Shown piece by piece: positions 12,592 through 19,687 of a stretch of DNA of 29,087 nt. Location of the stretch: IMG/VR virus record IMGVR_UViG_3300025085_000129, positions 1-29,087 of that record; one strand, 5' to 3'. The stretch is from a virus. How positions within the stretch are numbered: position 1 is the stretch's first letter; the number at the start of each line of letters is the position of its first letter. The notes under the pieces were generated by a model, which had not been told where the DNA came from, did no database searches, and saw only the letters and a list, made by a program, of their open reading frames with translations. The translations under genes and the position numbers were made by a program.

Positions 12592-15346
12592 AACAATTGA
12601 CAAGCAGATCAAAGGATCTGAAGGCCTTGCTAAGAAGATTAACAAGGGCGCTGAGAAGATGGTGTTTGACATATTACAGTCAACACAGTATTCTACACCT
12701 ATTCCGTCTACAGTACGTGAGCTGGCTACCAATGGTGCCGATGCACAACGTGAGAAAGAGATGGCTATAGAAATATTAACTGGTAAAGCAAAGCAAGAAG
12801 ACTATTACATTGAGCGCCACGGCGATCAGTACAGTGATAGTAACTTTGACATTAGCTATTACAATCTGAATCATCTAGATGCAGAGAACAACGACGTAGT
12901 AATTACATACAAAGAGAACGAAGGAACGGGCTATTGTGATGTAGTTAGTATTACTGATCATGGTATCGGTATTGGTGAACGTCGTCTTGAGGGTGTACTT
13001 GAGCTTGGTTATTCAACAAAGCGTAACACAGCTGAGAACTTTGGTGCATTTGGTCTTGGTGCCAAGGTTGCATTGTCAACTGGTGTAGACTTCTACACTA
13101 TAGACACTGTACACAATGGTAAGAGGTTCAAGATGAACTGCTACAACTACAAGACAGACTTTATTGTACCTGCATTTAACCCTCAATCTGGTAGTGCTAA
13201 CCCGCATATTGTACTTAGCGATGGAACGAAAGTGCACTATGTACCTACAGATGCTATGAATGGTACTACAGTATCATTTGGTGTAAAGAAGCATCACAGG
13301 CGTGACTACCGTGAGGCAGTTGAAGAGCAGCTGATGTATATGCCTAACATTAGATTTATAAGGATTGCAGAAGATGGCTATGAAAGGGAGGAAAACATTC
13401 ACCCTGAGATTATGCATAACTCTGACAACCTTATTATATCTGATACATATATGTTTAGTAAACCACACATTGTATTGACTAAAGATGTAGGGGCACCAAC
13501 CGGTGTTAACTATGGTTTTGTTGATTTCCGTGAGTTGGAGATGCAGCAGATGTGGGGACCTATTGCATTCAAATGTCCTGCAAGACAAGTAATTAATGAC
13601 CCAGAAACTGGAGCAGAGATTGTATTGCAAGAGGGTGTTGATGTAACGCCGTCTCGTGAGAAGGTGATATGGAATGAGAACACTAAAGCATACATTAAGT
13701 CTGTTATTATGGCAGCAGCTGACGAGGCTACTGATATTGTACAAGACGAGCTTAAGCAAACAGATTTTATTTCTTGGTTACTAGCTTGTAGACAAGTTTT
13801 GACTAAAGCTGATAGTGGTAGTGTACTTGGTAGACTATCTAACATTATAGATAAAGAAGCTATTAAGCCTAAATTTGGTCCTGACCCTAGACTTAAAAAT
13901 GAATCTGTAAAGTTATTATTTGCAGGCATGAAAGCTGAGGTTATAACTAAATCTAGAGACTACAGGAGTGGTGATGATACTATTGAAAGAACTGCTATTG
14001 AGAACTACAGCCAACTTAGAGATAATAATATCTTTATTATGGGTGAAGAGAATCATAGTAAGACTAAAGATTTGTATCTTATAGATAAGTGTGAAGGTCC
14101 TATTATTTGTATTAAGTCTTCAGAGTTTAGCTCTGGTCTTACTCTTGACTCTGCTGAGAACAAGAAGAGGCATGCTAGGCGTATTGCTAAACGCGCTAGA
14201 GTTCTTGAGCTAATTGAAGAGTCTACTCACAGTCGTTATTATGATGACATGGAAGTAGATGAAGAGTGGTTAGAAGAATACAAGGACGAGATTGCTAAAG
14301 CTAAGGAGATTGCACAGTTCGAGAACATTACACCAGCTGAACGTCGTAAGATAGAAGAGCGTATGGTTGCATACACTTTTAGATACAACGATAAGCATTG
14401 GCATAATTCTGGTAGTGACAAACGTTACATTAGAGATAAGATTGAGCCAAAGGTAAAAGATCTTATGAAGACTCAGCGTACTACTTACTATGGTACTTCT
14501 GAAGATGATAGGAATTTGATGATAGCTTGTGGTATGGTACATGCTTTTGCTCCACATCAATCTCAAGTGTATAAAGATGGTCATTCTGGGCACTTTGTAG
14601 ACGATGATAGAGTATTCTTCTTTGATACACCGCCTGTTAGATTTCAAGATACTTACGGTGCTAATAAAGGTGGATTTCCAAGCTGGGCTACCCCAAGTAC
14701 TGAAACTAAAGATGATGGTACTATACGACATAATACCAACTTTGACTGGGATACGCCGCAGATCATTAGAGTTGCACAAAATAATGTTAGACACATTACA
14801 ATGAACCCTAATGTTAAGCACATATCTGAATTCTTTTTACAACTAACACCTAATGGAGGCTACACTATGGATGAACATGCAATTAAGTGGTACACTGCAG
14901 ACAAGATGCAGAGTATCAAAGATAAAACCTACATGTTTTGTCTTAAGGACATTAACCAGGATTTGTATGATAAATACTCAGCTGTTTATGAAGCAGCTAA
15001 CGTAGATGTTAGATCAGGACAGTGGATTAAGAAAGAAGAGATCTTTCCTGCAATTGAGAAAATTGTAGAAATGCATAACTTCTGTAAAGACAATGACGAC
15101 GCCGCTGCTATACAGCAAAAGAGTCGTGAGTTGTTTGTATTAGACATTCCAGAATCTATTGGCCAAGACCAAGAGTTGATGGACAAGTTTGATGAGTTAC
15201 AAGAGTGGTCTGAAGGTGTGCATACACTACTAGATAGTATTAGTGAAATACAATTTCAACCTGATACTAAAACAGACTTAGATCAAAATCTTATCAAGGA
15301 AATTAAAGTCTACCTAGACGCTAAGGATAGGTTAGATTGGAAATAA
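12581..15346 (+). CDS. rIIA: rIIA-like GHKL ATPase
   Basis: 921 aa, longer than T4 rIIA (about 725). The N-terminal GHKL ATP-binding fold is intact: N-box E47xxxN51xxD54A, G1 box D126-H-G128-I-G130, and glycine-rich lid GAFGLGAK at 155-162. GHKL enzymes (gyrase B, Hsp90, MutL, MORC) dimerise on ATP. In T4, rIIA with rIIB protects the phage from host exclusion by lambda rexAB and is membrane-associated. The remaining two thirds have charged helical segments and an aromatic-rich C-terminal half without recognised motifs. The gene overlaps its predecessor by 11 bases and is followed by a terminator instead of rIIB directly. Confidence 0.85.
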   Translation: MSIKTIDKQIKGSEGLAKKINKGAEKMVFDILQSTQYSTPIPSTVRELATNGADAQREKEMAIEILTGKAKQEDYYIERHGDQYSDSNFDISYYNLNHLDAENNDVVITYKENEGTGYCDVVSITDHGIGIGERRLEGVLELGYSTKRNTAENFGAFGLGAKVALSTGVDFYTIDTVHNGKRFKMNCYNYKTDFIVPAFNPQSGSANPHIVLSDGTKVHYVPTDAMNGTTVSFGVKKHHRRDYREAVEEQLMYMPNIRFIRIAEDGYEREENIHPEIMHNSDNLIISDTYMFSKPHIVLTKDVGAPTGVNYGFVDFRELEMQQMWGPIAFKCPARQVINDPETGAEIVLQEGVDVTPSREKVIWNENTKAYIKSVIMAAADEATDIVQDELKQTDFISWLLACRQVLTKADSGSVLGRLSNIIDKEAIKPKFGPDPRLKNESVKLLFAGMKAEVITKSRDYRSGDDTIERTAIENYSQLRDNNIFIMGEENHSKTKDLYLIDKCEGPIICIKSSEFSSGLTLDSAENKKRHARRIAKRARVLELIEESTHSRYYDDMEVDEEWLEEYKDEIAKAKEIAQFENITPAERRKIEERMVAYTFRYNDKHWHNSGSDKRYIRDKIEPKVKDLMKTQRTTYYGTSEDDRNLMIACGMVHAFAPHQSQVYKDGHSGHFVDDDRVFFFDTPPVRFQDTYGANKGGFPSWATPSTETKDDGTIRHNTNFDWDTPQIIRVAQNNVRHITMNPNVKHISEFFLQLTPNGGYTMDEHAIKWYTADKMQSIKDKTYMFCLKDINQDLYDKYSAVYEAANVDVRSGQWIKKEEIFPAIEKIVEMHNFCKDNDDAAAIQQKSRELFVLDIPESIGQDQELMDKFDELQEWSEGVHTLLDSISEIQFQPDTKTDLDQNLIKEIKVYLDAKDRLDWK

Positions 15347-15400
15347 CAGGGACATCAGACCTGTTTAGCGGGAGACCTAGAAGAAGCGCGCTTTAGTCTC
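15345..15400 (+). ncRNA. Two-hairpin element after rIIA (3' UTR or small RNA)
   Basis: AACAGG (15345-15350) pairs with CCTGTT (15360-15365). GAGAC (15372-15376) pairs with GTCTC (15396-15400), enclosing the 10-base palindrome AAGCGCGCTT (15384-15393). This GC-rich block lies between the rIIA stop and the terminator at 15409 and is much richer in GC than nearby spacers. It may protect the rIIA message or be released as a small RNA. Function unknown. Confidence 0.4.
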
Positions 15401-15408
15401 AGAAAATT

Positions 15409-15446
15409 CCCTACCACTTATCGGAACTAGGTGGTAGGGTATATTT
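15409..15446 (+). terminator. Rho-independent terminator between rIIA and rIIB
   Basis: CCCTACCAC (15409-15417) pairs perfectly with GTGGTAGGG (15431-15439), extendable by two weaker pairs, then TATATTTT. It separates rIIA from rIIB transcription. Confidence 0.88.
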
Positions 15447-15460
15447 TCCCTTAAATTTCC

Positions 15461-15491
15461 TTGTATAAACAAAATTTTTATAGTATATTTA
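15461..15491 (+). promoter_or_regulatory. Bacteroidetes-type promoter for rIIB
   Basis: TTG at 15461-15463, a 20-base spacer, and TATATTTA at 15484-15491, 7 of 8 matches to TAnnTTTG. The predicted start leaves a leader of roughly 20 bases before the ATG at 15516. Same geometry as the sites at 1640 and 6349. Confidence 0.6.
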
Positions 15492-15515
15492 TTAACCCTA
15501 ATTAATTAATTAATC

Positions 15516-16700
15516 ATGATTACAATTAATGTTATTGAGAACCAAATATCTGGTTCGTACGGTGATATGCCGTTCAGTGTCAACTACTCCGAAGACACAT
15601 ATGGTAAAATGATGGAGTTATCTGACAGACAAGAGTCTGTTACAACAATGGACGAGTACAATGCGCTCATGGAAGAGTTTGCTAAGCTTACCGTTCAAGA
15701 CTACAAAACTACTGTAGAAACTGAGTGCCCTATGATTCATGTGAATGAAGCTACTGGTCAATTCTTTCTTAAGCATAATGATGTAGTATCTAGTGTACCT
15801 ATGCCACAGGCGTTAGTAGACAGAATACTTACCTCATTAGACAAGGGAGTAGAATTTATGCCGCTAATAAAGATGTGGATTAGATTCTTACGTAACCCTA
15901 TTCTAGCTCAAAAGATGAATAGTTGCAGTGAAGACTGTGATAAAGGCACTAAGTTTACTGAGAAGTTCTTTAACTTTGTTAACTTACAGTATGTTCATCC
16001 TAAACTCAAAGAAGAGTTGATAGAAGAGCATGGATTAAGTGAAGAAGTTGCTGAGCGTAGAGCTACTATGTATCAGATGAAGATTACTGCTGAAGGTCTA
16101 CTTAATGGTTACAAAGTGTCTCAAGAGATTATGCATGCATATGACACAGAGACTGGTGAGGAGATAGATCGATACAAGCGTACATTCAATCCTGATACAG
16201 GTGAGATTGAAGAGGGTGGATTACCTAAGCATGTAGAAGATAGACTATTTGAGCCAGCTATTATGGGTAGCAGAGGTGATGCATTTTACTGCGAAGGCCC
16301 TAACGGTTACGCTAATCCAGGACACTTTATCAAAGTTGGTTGCACACACAGGTTACCAGATTGGTCTTATGTAGATGTAAACGACAATAGATCTTGTGTT
16401 AAAGGTTTACACTTCGGTGGTCTTAAGTACATTGCATACTACAGCGGTGAGATTCACAACATCTTTGTTGACCCAATGCATATTGGTGCAGTGCCTGACG
16501 ATGAGACTGGTGCAATCAGATGTTTACAATATTTTGTACATTCTTCTCTTGCAGGTGTAAATGGTTCTATATATCATAGTTCTACTTATGCTGCTAAGAC
16601 AGATCAAGAGTGGGAAGAGATGAGAAAAGAAGCAGTTGAGGCCTACACAGAGTATATGGACGACTGTCAAAATGATATTATAGAGGTTAACGCTCTATAA
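15516..16700 (+). CDS. rIIB: rIIB-like protein, 394 aa
   Basis: Partner of rIIA in resisting host exclusion. The diagnostic block is in the C-terminal part: DWSYVDVNDNRSC followed by VKGLHFGGLKYIA, with C294 and GLH at 297-299, as in T4 rIIB-type proteins. At 394 aa it is longer than T4 rIIB (about 312); the first 180 residues are acidic and helical. No membrane segment. The leader before the ATG is TAATTAATTAATTAATC. Unlike T4, it has its own promoter and is cut off from rIIA by a terminator, so the two products may be made at different times or levels. Confidence 0.85.
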   Translation: MITINVIENQISGSYGDMPFSVNYSEDTYGKMMELSDRQESVTTMDEYNALMEEFAKLTVQDYKTTVETECPMIHVNEATGQFFLKHNDVVSSVPMPQALVDRILTSLDKGVEFMPLIKMWIRFLRNPILAQKMNSCSEDCDKGTKFTEKFFNFVNLQYVHPKLKEELIEEHGLSEEVAERRATMYQMKITAEGLLNGYKVSQEIMHAYDTETGEEIDRYKRTFNPDTGEIEEGGLPKHVEDRLFEPAIMGSRGDAFYCEGPNGYANPGHFIKVGCTHRLPDWSYVDVNDNRSCVKGLHFGGLKYIAYYSGEIHNIFVDPMHIGAVPDDETGAIRCLQYFVHSSLAGVNGSIYHSSTYAAKTDQEWEEMRKEAVEAYTEYMDDCQNDIIEVNAL

Positions 16701-16728
16701 TTTTTGTGTTTGTTTTCATGATACAACT

Positions 16729-16754
16729 GGGGGGACTAACGTTCCCCCTTTTGT
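16729..16754 (+). terminator. Rho-independent terminator after rIIB
   Basis: GGGGGA (16730-16735) pairs with TCCCCC (16743-16748) around a 7-base loop, followed by TTTTG. It ends the rIIB transcript before the exonuclease gene. The 80-base spacer (16701-16780) holds no clear promoter, although TTTTG at 16749-16753 could serve as a -33 element. Confidence 0.88.
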
Positions 16755-16780
16755 GTCTTAACTAATTAAATTCTATTAAC

Positions 16781-17560
16781 ATGAGTAATATTGCAATTAT
16801 AGATGCAGATAGCCTACTGTATTTTGAGATGGGTAAACCAACCCTAGAAGAGGCTATACAAGGAATAGATAACAGAATACTAGAAATCTTAAACAAAACA
16901 AACAGTGACAGATACATTGGCTTTTTGACAAAAGGCAGATGTTTTAGATACGATATAGCAAAAAGTAAACCATACAAATACAATAGACCAGGTACACCTA
17001 AACCACCTATATTTTATGCACTAAAAGCATACATACAACAATCACCTTGGAACTTTAAAAGTTTTGACGGACTAGAAGCTGACGATCTTGTTGGTATGGC
17101 CCGTACATGGCACATGTCTAGAGATTATGCAGACAGTTATACTATCTGTAGTCCTGATAAAGACGTGCTTAAACAGTTACCAGGTAAACATTATAATTTT
17201 CAAAAGGCAGAATTTCATGAAACTACACAAGAAGAAGCAAATGCTTTCTTATGGAAGCAGGTTCTTATGGGCGATAGCACTGATGGTATCCCTGGTATTC
17301 CTGGATTGGGCCCTAAAACTGCTGATGCAATTATTGATAATATGCCCAGCGTACTGTCACATCATCAAGTAGTACTAAGTCAATACTTGGCTAAGTTCAA
17401 ACTAGATGAAGGCGTACAAAGATTCTACGAAACCTTTAAACTTGTTCGTATGCATACAGATATAAATGTAGCTGCTATGGATGTCCCTAGTATTTTGTCT
17501 GTTGAAGATAAATTCTTTGAAGGGCACGTAGCTGAAAAAGTGGAGGACTTATGGGAATAA
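16781..17560 (+). CDS. 5'-3' exonuclease / flap nuclease (PIN-like)
   Basis: 259 aa, homologous to the N-terminal nuclease domain of bacterial DNA polymerase I and to phage RNase H/flap enzymes. Metal ligands are visible in IIDADS (N-terminus), GLEADDLVG, CSPDKDVLKQ and the MGDSTDGIPGIPGLGPKTA block, which also holds the helix-hairpin-helix that binds DNA. It should remove RNA primers and 5' flaps, supplying the activity absent from the polymerase at 2204. It overlaps the next gene by 10 bases. All catalytic blocks intact. Confidence 0.95.
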   Translation: MSNIAIIDADSLLYFEMGKPTLEEAIQGIDNRILEILNKTNSDRYIGFLTKGRCFRYDIAKSKPYKYNRPGTPKPPIFYALKAYIQQSPWNFKSFDGLEADDLVGMARTWHMSRDYADSYTICSPDKDVLKQLPGKHYNFQKAEFHETTQEEANAFLWKQVLMGDSTDGIPGIPGLGPKTADAIIDNMPSVLSHHQVVLSQYLAKFKLDEGVQRFYETFKLVRMHTDINVAAMDVPSILSVEDKFFEGHVAEKVEDLWE

Positions 17561-18285
17561 AATGTAAACAGTATTTATTTACACAGAAAGATGCTAGAAG
17601 CTTTACTATTACAGGTAACATAGAAGATATTGACCCTGTTAAAGTAGAAGGTAAGATTGTAGCTTTGAATTTTGAGAATTATAGTTTATCTATAGGGGAC
17701 ACTACTCCAGTGAATAAGGTTCCTTATAAGATAAACTCTATATCTTTAACTTCTAAAGTAGATTCTTACGAGTTATCTAGCGCTAAGCTAAATAAATCTT
17801 CTTTGTTTATACTACCAATGCTTGGAGGAACTAGAAATCTATTTATGTTTGACAGTTTATTTGTAAATGCATTTATAGAAATAAATGAATACAATAATTG
17901 TATTTGTTTGTTGTATAGATTTTCAGGAGACCCTTTGTTTTTAAAGTTTGAACAAGCTCTTAAACAGTTTAGAACTTTTAAAGATACGTTTGATCCTTCA
18001 CCTCATTTTGTAACTTTTGTATTTGATATTCCAACTAAATATAAAGAAGATTATGCTAACTATATAGCAGGTAAATATTCTAAATTTAGTCCTGAATTTA
18101 AAAGTAAAATTATGGAATTCCATTCTTTTAATATTTATGGAGAGATGGCACAAATACTGTTTCAAGATGAAAAGCGTAGGAAAAGACTAGAAGAAGACCT
18201 GGGAGTTGAACTTCCTAAAGGCTCAGAGCTTTTTAGTATTATTGATAAAGAAGAAGAAACCTTTAATCCAAAAATTTATATATGA
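17551..18285 (+). CDS. Conserved hypothetical protein, 244 aa
   Basis: I do not recognise a named family. Features seen: N-terminal beta-rich part, a central block FILPMLGG...FMFDSLFVNAFIEI, then CICLLYRFSGDPLFLKFEQALK, VTFVFDIPTKYKEDYANYIAGKYSKFS, and an acidic C-terminal region with EEETFNPKIYI. Compact blocks of this kind suggest a globular phage protein under constraint. It overlaps both neighbours (10 bases with the exonuclease, ATGA with ung), so it is expressed with DNA-repair genes and is likely to work in the same process. Confidence 0.85.
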   Translation: MGIKCKQYLFTQKDARSFTITGNIEDIDPVKVEGKIVALNFENYSLSIGDTTPVNKVPYKINSISLTSKVDSYELSSAKLNKSSLFILPMLGGTRNLFMFDSLFVNAFIEINEYNNCICLLYRFSGDPLFLKFEQALKQFRTFKDTFDPSPHFVTFVFDIPTKYKEDYANYIAGKYSKFSPEFKSKIMEFHSFNIYGEMAQILFQDEKRRKRLEEDLGVELPKGSELFSIIDKEEETFNPKIYI

Positions 18286-19001
18286 GTAAAGCAATAGAAA
18301 GTCAAGTAGGGGATTGGTATCCTTTACTTGACCCTATAGTCAATTCTGACTATTTTAGAACAGTTGCAACACAGATAAAAAAGTGCAAAGCAGAAGGTAA
18401 GAAAGTGTATCCTGATACAAAGCTTACTTTCCGCGCATTTAAAATGTGTCAACTTAAAGATGTTAAAGTAGTGATACTTGGACAAGATCCCTACCACGAT
18501 GGTAGCGCAACCGGTTTAGCTTTTGGTAATAGTGATGAAAGTTTTAGAATGAGTCCTAGTCTTAGAAACATAGTTCAAGCTGTGGAAACAGACTTAGGTT
18601 CTCTATGTGTAAACTTTGATCCTACTCTAGAGTCTTGGGCTAAACAAGGCGTGTTGTTGTTAAACACGGCGCTCACTGTTGAGAAGGGACAGGCCGGTTC
18701 GCATGTACATTTGTGGAACCAGTTTACAAAAGATGTTATACATTTATTAACAAGTTCAAAAGATAATATTATATTTGTTCTATGGGGCAAAAAAGCACAA
18801 GACTATGCTAAATACATTAAAGGAGATAACCATATTCTTATGGCTGCTCATCCTGCTGCCGAGTCTTACTCTGGTGGCAAGGCTGGCTTTTTTACTTGTA
18901 GGCATTTTAGTCACATTAATAACATTCTTGATGCTCCCATTGATTGGGCTGATAGTTGTGGTGATCCTTTGCCTAGAGAATTAAATGAAGCTCCGTTTTG
19001 A
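18282..19001 (+). CDS. ung: Uracil-DNA glycosylase, family 1
   Basis: 239 aa, normal length for the family. Water-activating motif GQDPYH at 67-72 (D69 catalytic), NTALTVEKGQAGSH at 128-141, and the minor-groove loop H190-PAAES where bacterial enzymes have HPSPLS, followed by CRHFSHIN. All key residues are kept. It removes uracil from DNA to begin base excision. Its presence implies that phage DNA does not contain uracil as a normal base. Coupled by ATGA to the preceding gene. Confidence 0.97.
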   Translation: MSKAIESQVGDWYPLLDPIVNSDYFRTVATQIKKCKAEGKKVYPDTKLTFRAFKMCQLKDVKVVILGQDPYHDGSATGLAFGNSDESFRMSPSLRNIVQAVETDLGSLCVNFDPTLESWAKQGVLLLNTALTVEKGQAGSHVHLWNQFTKDVIHLLTSSKDNIIFVLWGKKAQDYAKYIKGDNHILMAAHPAAESYSGGKAGFFTCRHFSHINNILDAPIDWADSCGDPLPRELNEAPF

Positions 19002-19023
19002 TGGGAGATAATATAATAGTAGT

Positions 19024-19215
19024 ATGGCCAAATTTAAATGTAAGTGTGGTGAGTTCAATGTAGCTCGCACCACTATTAAAGTAGTAAATAACGAAGTAGT
19101 TTACCCTGAAGCTTATTGTGAAAAGTGTAAAACTTATGGCGTCTCTGTTAGAGATGGTAGCGGTTTTGGCGGGATCATTAAGAAGAAGGGAGGAACTGTT
19201 TCAAAAAAATTCTAA
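19024..19215 (+). CDS. Zinc-ribbon protein, 63 aa
   Basis: Two Cys pairs, C6-K-C8 near the N-terminus (FKCKCGEF) and C32-xx-C35 (YCEKCKTYG), would form one zinc ribbon. The C-terminus is Gly- and Lys-rich. Small zinc ribbons of this kind are common next to phage replication or transcription genes and may bind nucleic acid or another protein. It is separated by one base from the next gene. Confidence 0.8.
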   Translation: MAKFKCKCGEFNVARTTIKVVNNEVVYPEAYCEKCKTYGVSVRDGSGFGGIIKKKGGTVSKKF

Positions 19216-19216
19216 T

Positions 19217-19687
19217 ATGATACAATACGCAAGAATAACTAAATACTGTGGACCTCGTGGAGAAGTAGGTTCTGTATACAAAGTAGTAGAAAAAAATCCT
19301 ACTGATGGATACAGACTAGTAGTCCCTGGTAACACACAATACACTTTTTGGCACCCCGAAGACTGTGTTGAAGAAGTAGAACCCGGAGCATGTAATACTC
19401 CTAATTGGACAGTGCCTGAGAGTGTAGATTTTGCATGGCACTTAGACAAAGTTACTGAATCCGTTACTGATTTATTGAAGGAAAAGAACAAAGCCTATGG
19501 AAATAGCGCTTTAAATCCTGCACATATATTTAGTAAGCTTGATGCTGTAGAATCTTTACTTGTCCGTATGGATGATAAGATTATGCGTATTAAGAATAAA
19601 GGTATCAATGATGAAACAGAAGATACCGTTACAGATCTTATTGGCTACCTTCTATTATTGAAGATGGCTATGGAACGTAAAAAGTAA
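19217..19687 (+). CDS. Nmad1 / MazG-like nucleotide-associated protein, 156 aa
   Basis: A small beta-barrel-like N-terminus (residues 1-55, RITKYCGPRGEVGSVYKVV) is followed by an all-helical domain at 80-156: LLKEKNKAYGNSA, then VRMDDKIMRIKN, then EDTVTDLIGYLLLL. This is the pattern of nucleotide modification associated domain 1 (DUF1599), related to MazG-type NTP pyrophosphatases; the acidic and Lys residues would bind metal and nucleotide. The frame is open from 19118, but that region is inside the zinc-ribbon gene, so the ATG at 19217, one base after its stop, is chosen. The stop abuts the stop of the convergent giant gene with no gap. Confidence 0.85.
   Translation: MIQYARITKYCGPRGEVGSVYKVVEKNPTDGYRLVVPGNTQYTFWHPEDCVEEVEPGACNTPNWTVPESVDFAWHLDKVTESVTDLLKEKNKAYGNSALNPAHIFSKLDAVESLLVRMDDKIMRIKNKGINDETEDTVTDLIGYLLLLKMAMERKK

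Noticed and set aside
13274-14821. Several - strand open frames of 139-183 codons inside rIIA
   Set aside because: Mirror the codon pattern of rIIA; compositions rich in Ser, Cys and Leu are typical of shadows.
19118-19216. Longer start of the Nmad1-like protein
   Set aside because: The extra 33 residues overlap the zinc-ribbon gene and do not resemble a domain; the ATG at 19217 follows the previous stop by one base.
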